A stretch of DNA of 64,000 nt, from contig JAGHRV010000019.1 in assembly GCA_018066175.1 (NCBI GenBank), positions 25,226 through 89,225 of the forward strand, written 5' to 3'. This document shows positions 63,291 to 64,000 of this stretch, piece by piece. The notes below the pieces were generated by a model. The model worked only from the letters and a program-made list of their open reading frames with translations. It was not told where the DNA came from and did no database searches. Position 1 is the first letter of the stretch. Each line of letters starts with the position of its first letter. Source of the stretch: Candidatus Colicola equi (GTDB lineage: Bacteria; Bacteroidota; Bacteroidia; Bacteroidales; Paludibacteraceae). The translations under genes were made by a program, and so were the position numbers.

Positions 63291-64000
63291 TTAATTTATC
63301 ACACAGCGGCAGGGATACGATGAATGTTTTTGCTTGGTTGATTTGGAGGAGAGCAGATAGTAAAAGCGCACTCCCACACTTAGATAGTTCACCTTATTGG
63401 TATAGGTATCCGTCAAATAATTGACTTTAATATCAGGAACGGGATATTCCTTATTGAGAATAGGTGCCACATCAATGAGGCGATGCCCGGCAGGGGTGTT
63501 TGAATAGTTATTCCACACACTATAATCAACATAAGCAACCAGACCAATATAAGCCGCATTGGACAGGGACCATTCATACCCTATTTCTCCTGCCAAAAGA
63601 ACAGATAATTTAGGCATGTTACCGGTGCCGGACTGGTGGTCCTTGAAGCCCGGTAATCGTCCTGTAGCCAAATAATCTATTGTTGGTACATCAAAATCGG
63701 GATAATACACATTGATATGGGCATTAGTCACGTCTAATTGTCTATTTTGGGTGAGTAAGTACATCATTTTAGCACCCACATTTAGCACCACTCCGTGTGT
63801 TTTAAGTGACAGCATGACCGGCACCATTAATTGCCATTGTTTTTGCCATTGTTTATAGGTATCGGCGGTGATAGTATAATCCAAATTTTCCGGATAATAG
63901 TCCTGATTGGTGTATTGTTCGGTGTAGTTGGTTAATTGATGGGAAGCCGATGCAAAACCGATGGCGAGGCCTATTTTAGCACCTAATTCTGTGTTAGATG
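63291..64000 (-). CDS. Outer-membrane beta-barrel protein, N-terminus outside the window
   Basis: At least 235 codons; the reading frame stays open through the right edge (upstream residues include ELGAKIGLAIGFASASHQLT), so the true start is outside. Strand patterns (VVLNVGAKMMYLLT, LSVLLAGEIGYEWSLS, AYIGLVAYVDYSVW, last strand LSVGVRFYYLLSS) show a barrel. The C-terminus PCRCVIN mirrors PCHCVRN of the barrel at 53745, and the strand order is alike, so the two are likely paralogues. It may be the last gene of a second cargo/barrel operon beyond the edge. Confidence 0.75.
   Translation of the reverse strand, partial: SNTELGAKIGLAIGFASASHQLTNYTEQYTNQDYYPENLDYTITADTYKQWQKQWQLMVPVMLSLKTHGVVLNVGAKMMYLLTQNRQLDVTNAHINVYYPDFDVPTIDYLATGRLPGFKDHQSGTGNMPKLSVLLAGEIGYEWSLSNAAYIGLVAYVDYSVWNNYSNTPAGHRLIDVAPILNKEYPVPDIKVNYLTDTYTNKVNYLSVGVRFYYLLSSKSTKQKHSSYPCRCVIN

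Overview
The window is chromosomal DNA of a Bacteroidota bacterium, most likely of the order Bacteroidales and not a classical Bacteroides. The grounds are a gldK-gldL-gldM/porP type IX secretion (T9SS) cluster, Bacteroidota-type promoters (TTTG, a 20-nt spacer, then TAnnTTTG) in front of many transcription units, DUF2795 and DUF3467 proteins, an sigma-54-activator/lptE/secG cluster, secreted proteins carrying GCDS repeats and T9SS-like C-terminal signals, and a tmRNA with a tag ending ALAA. Genus and species cannot be fixed from the sequence.

Layout, left to right. 1-3.9 kb: T9SS core genes on the minus strand, read as DUF2795, porP, gldK, gldL, gldM, with gldM cut by the window edge. 3.9-6.5 kb: cobalamin adenosyltransferase, a SAM methyltransferase and a lipoprotein whose von Willebrand A (vWA) motifs occur in circularly permuted order. 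6.6-10.4 kb, plus strand: tRNA-Arg, tmRNA (its last base is the first base of the next start codon), an AAA+ regulator, lptE and secG; a Wzz-like gene lies opposite. 10.4-17.6 kb: a minus-strand operon of a PCMD protein, a GT2 glycosyltransferase, DUF3467, nucleoside phosphorylase, dipeptidyl-peptidase III, and a fusion of a shortened EPSP synthase with a GT2 domain. 17.7-19.6 kb: a short chorismate synthase and a polyprenyl diphosphate synthase. 19.6-25.0 kb: pta, ackA, GH13 amylase, a UbiA prenyltransferase and maf, all minus. 25.2-26.9 kb: an OmpA/LysM-like envelope protein and a CAU tRNA.

27-40.4 kb is a polysaccharide locus on the minus strand: flippase, small unknown protein, Wzy-like polymerase, WbsX-like protein, CotH-like protein, UDP-GlcNAc 2-epimerase, two glycosyltransferases, an acyltransferase, a lipid-carrier sugar-phosphate transferase, Wza and Wzz. 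It is plausibly an O-antigen or exopolysaccharide cluster. In related T9SS organisms a special LPS anchors T9SS cargo at the surface, but nothing here proves that link. 40.6-44.7 kb holds pnp and typA.

44.9-64 kb is surface-protein territory. A 2886-residue protein has nine alternating jelly-roll/Fn3 modules, four GCDS repeats and a T9SS-like tail. Upstream lies a tightly overlapping operon of cargo, OmpA-barrel, cargo and barrel, with the two cargo proteins paralogous. A 0.6-kb non-coding region rich in strong hairpins separates it from another barrel gene cut by the right edge. The left-end T9SS core and the right-end cargo presumably belong to one secretion pathway.

The observations most worth following up are the permuted vWA lipoprotein, the EPSP synthase-GT2 fusion, the tmRNA/start-codon overlap, the cargo/OmpA/barrel operon and the hairpin-rich region near 63 kb. 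All assignments come from reading motifs by eye; no database search was run.
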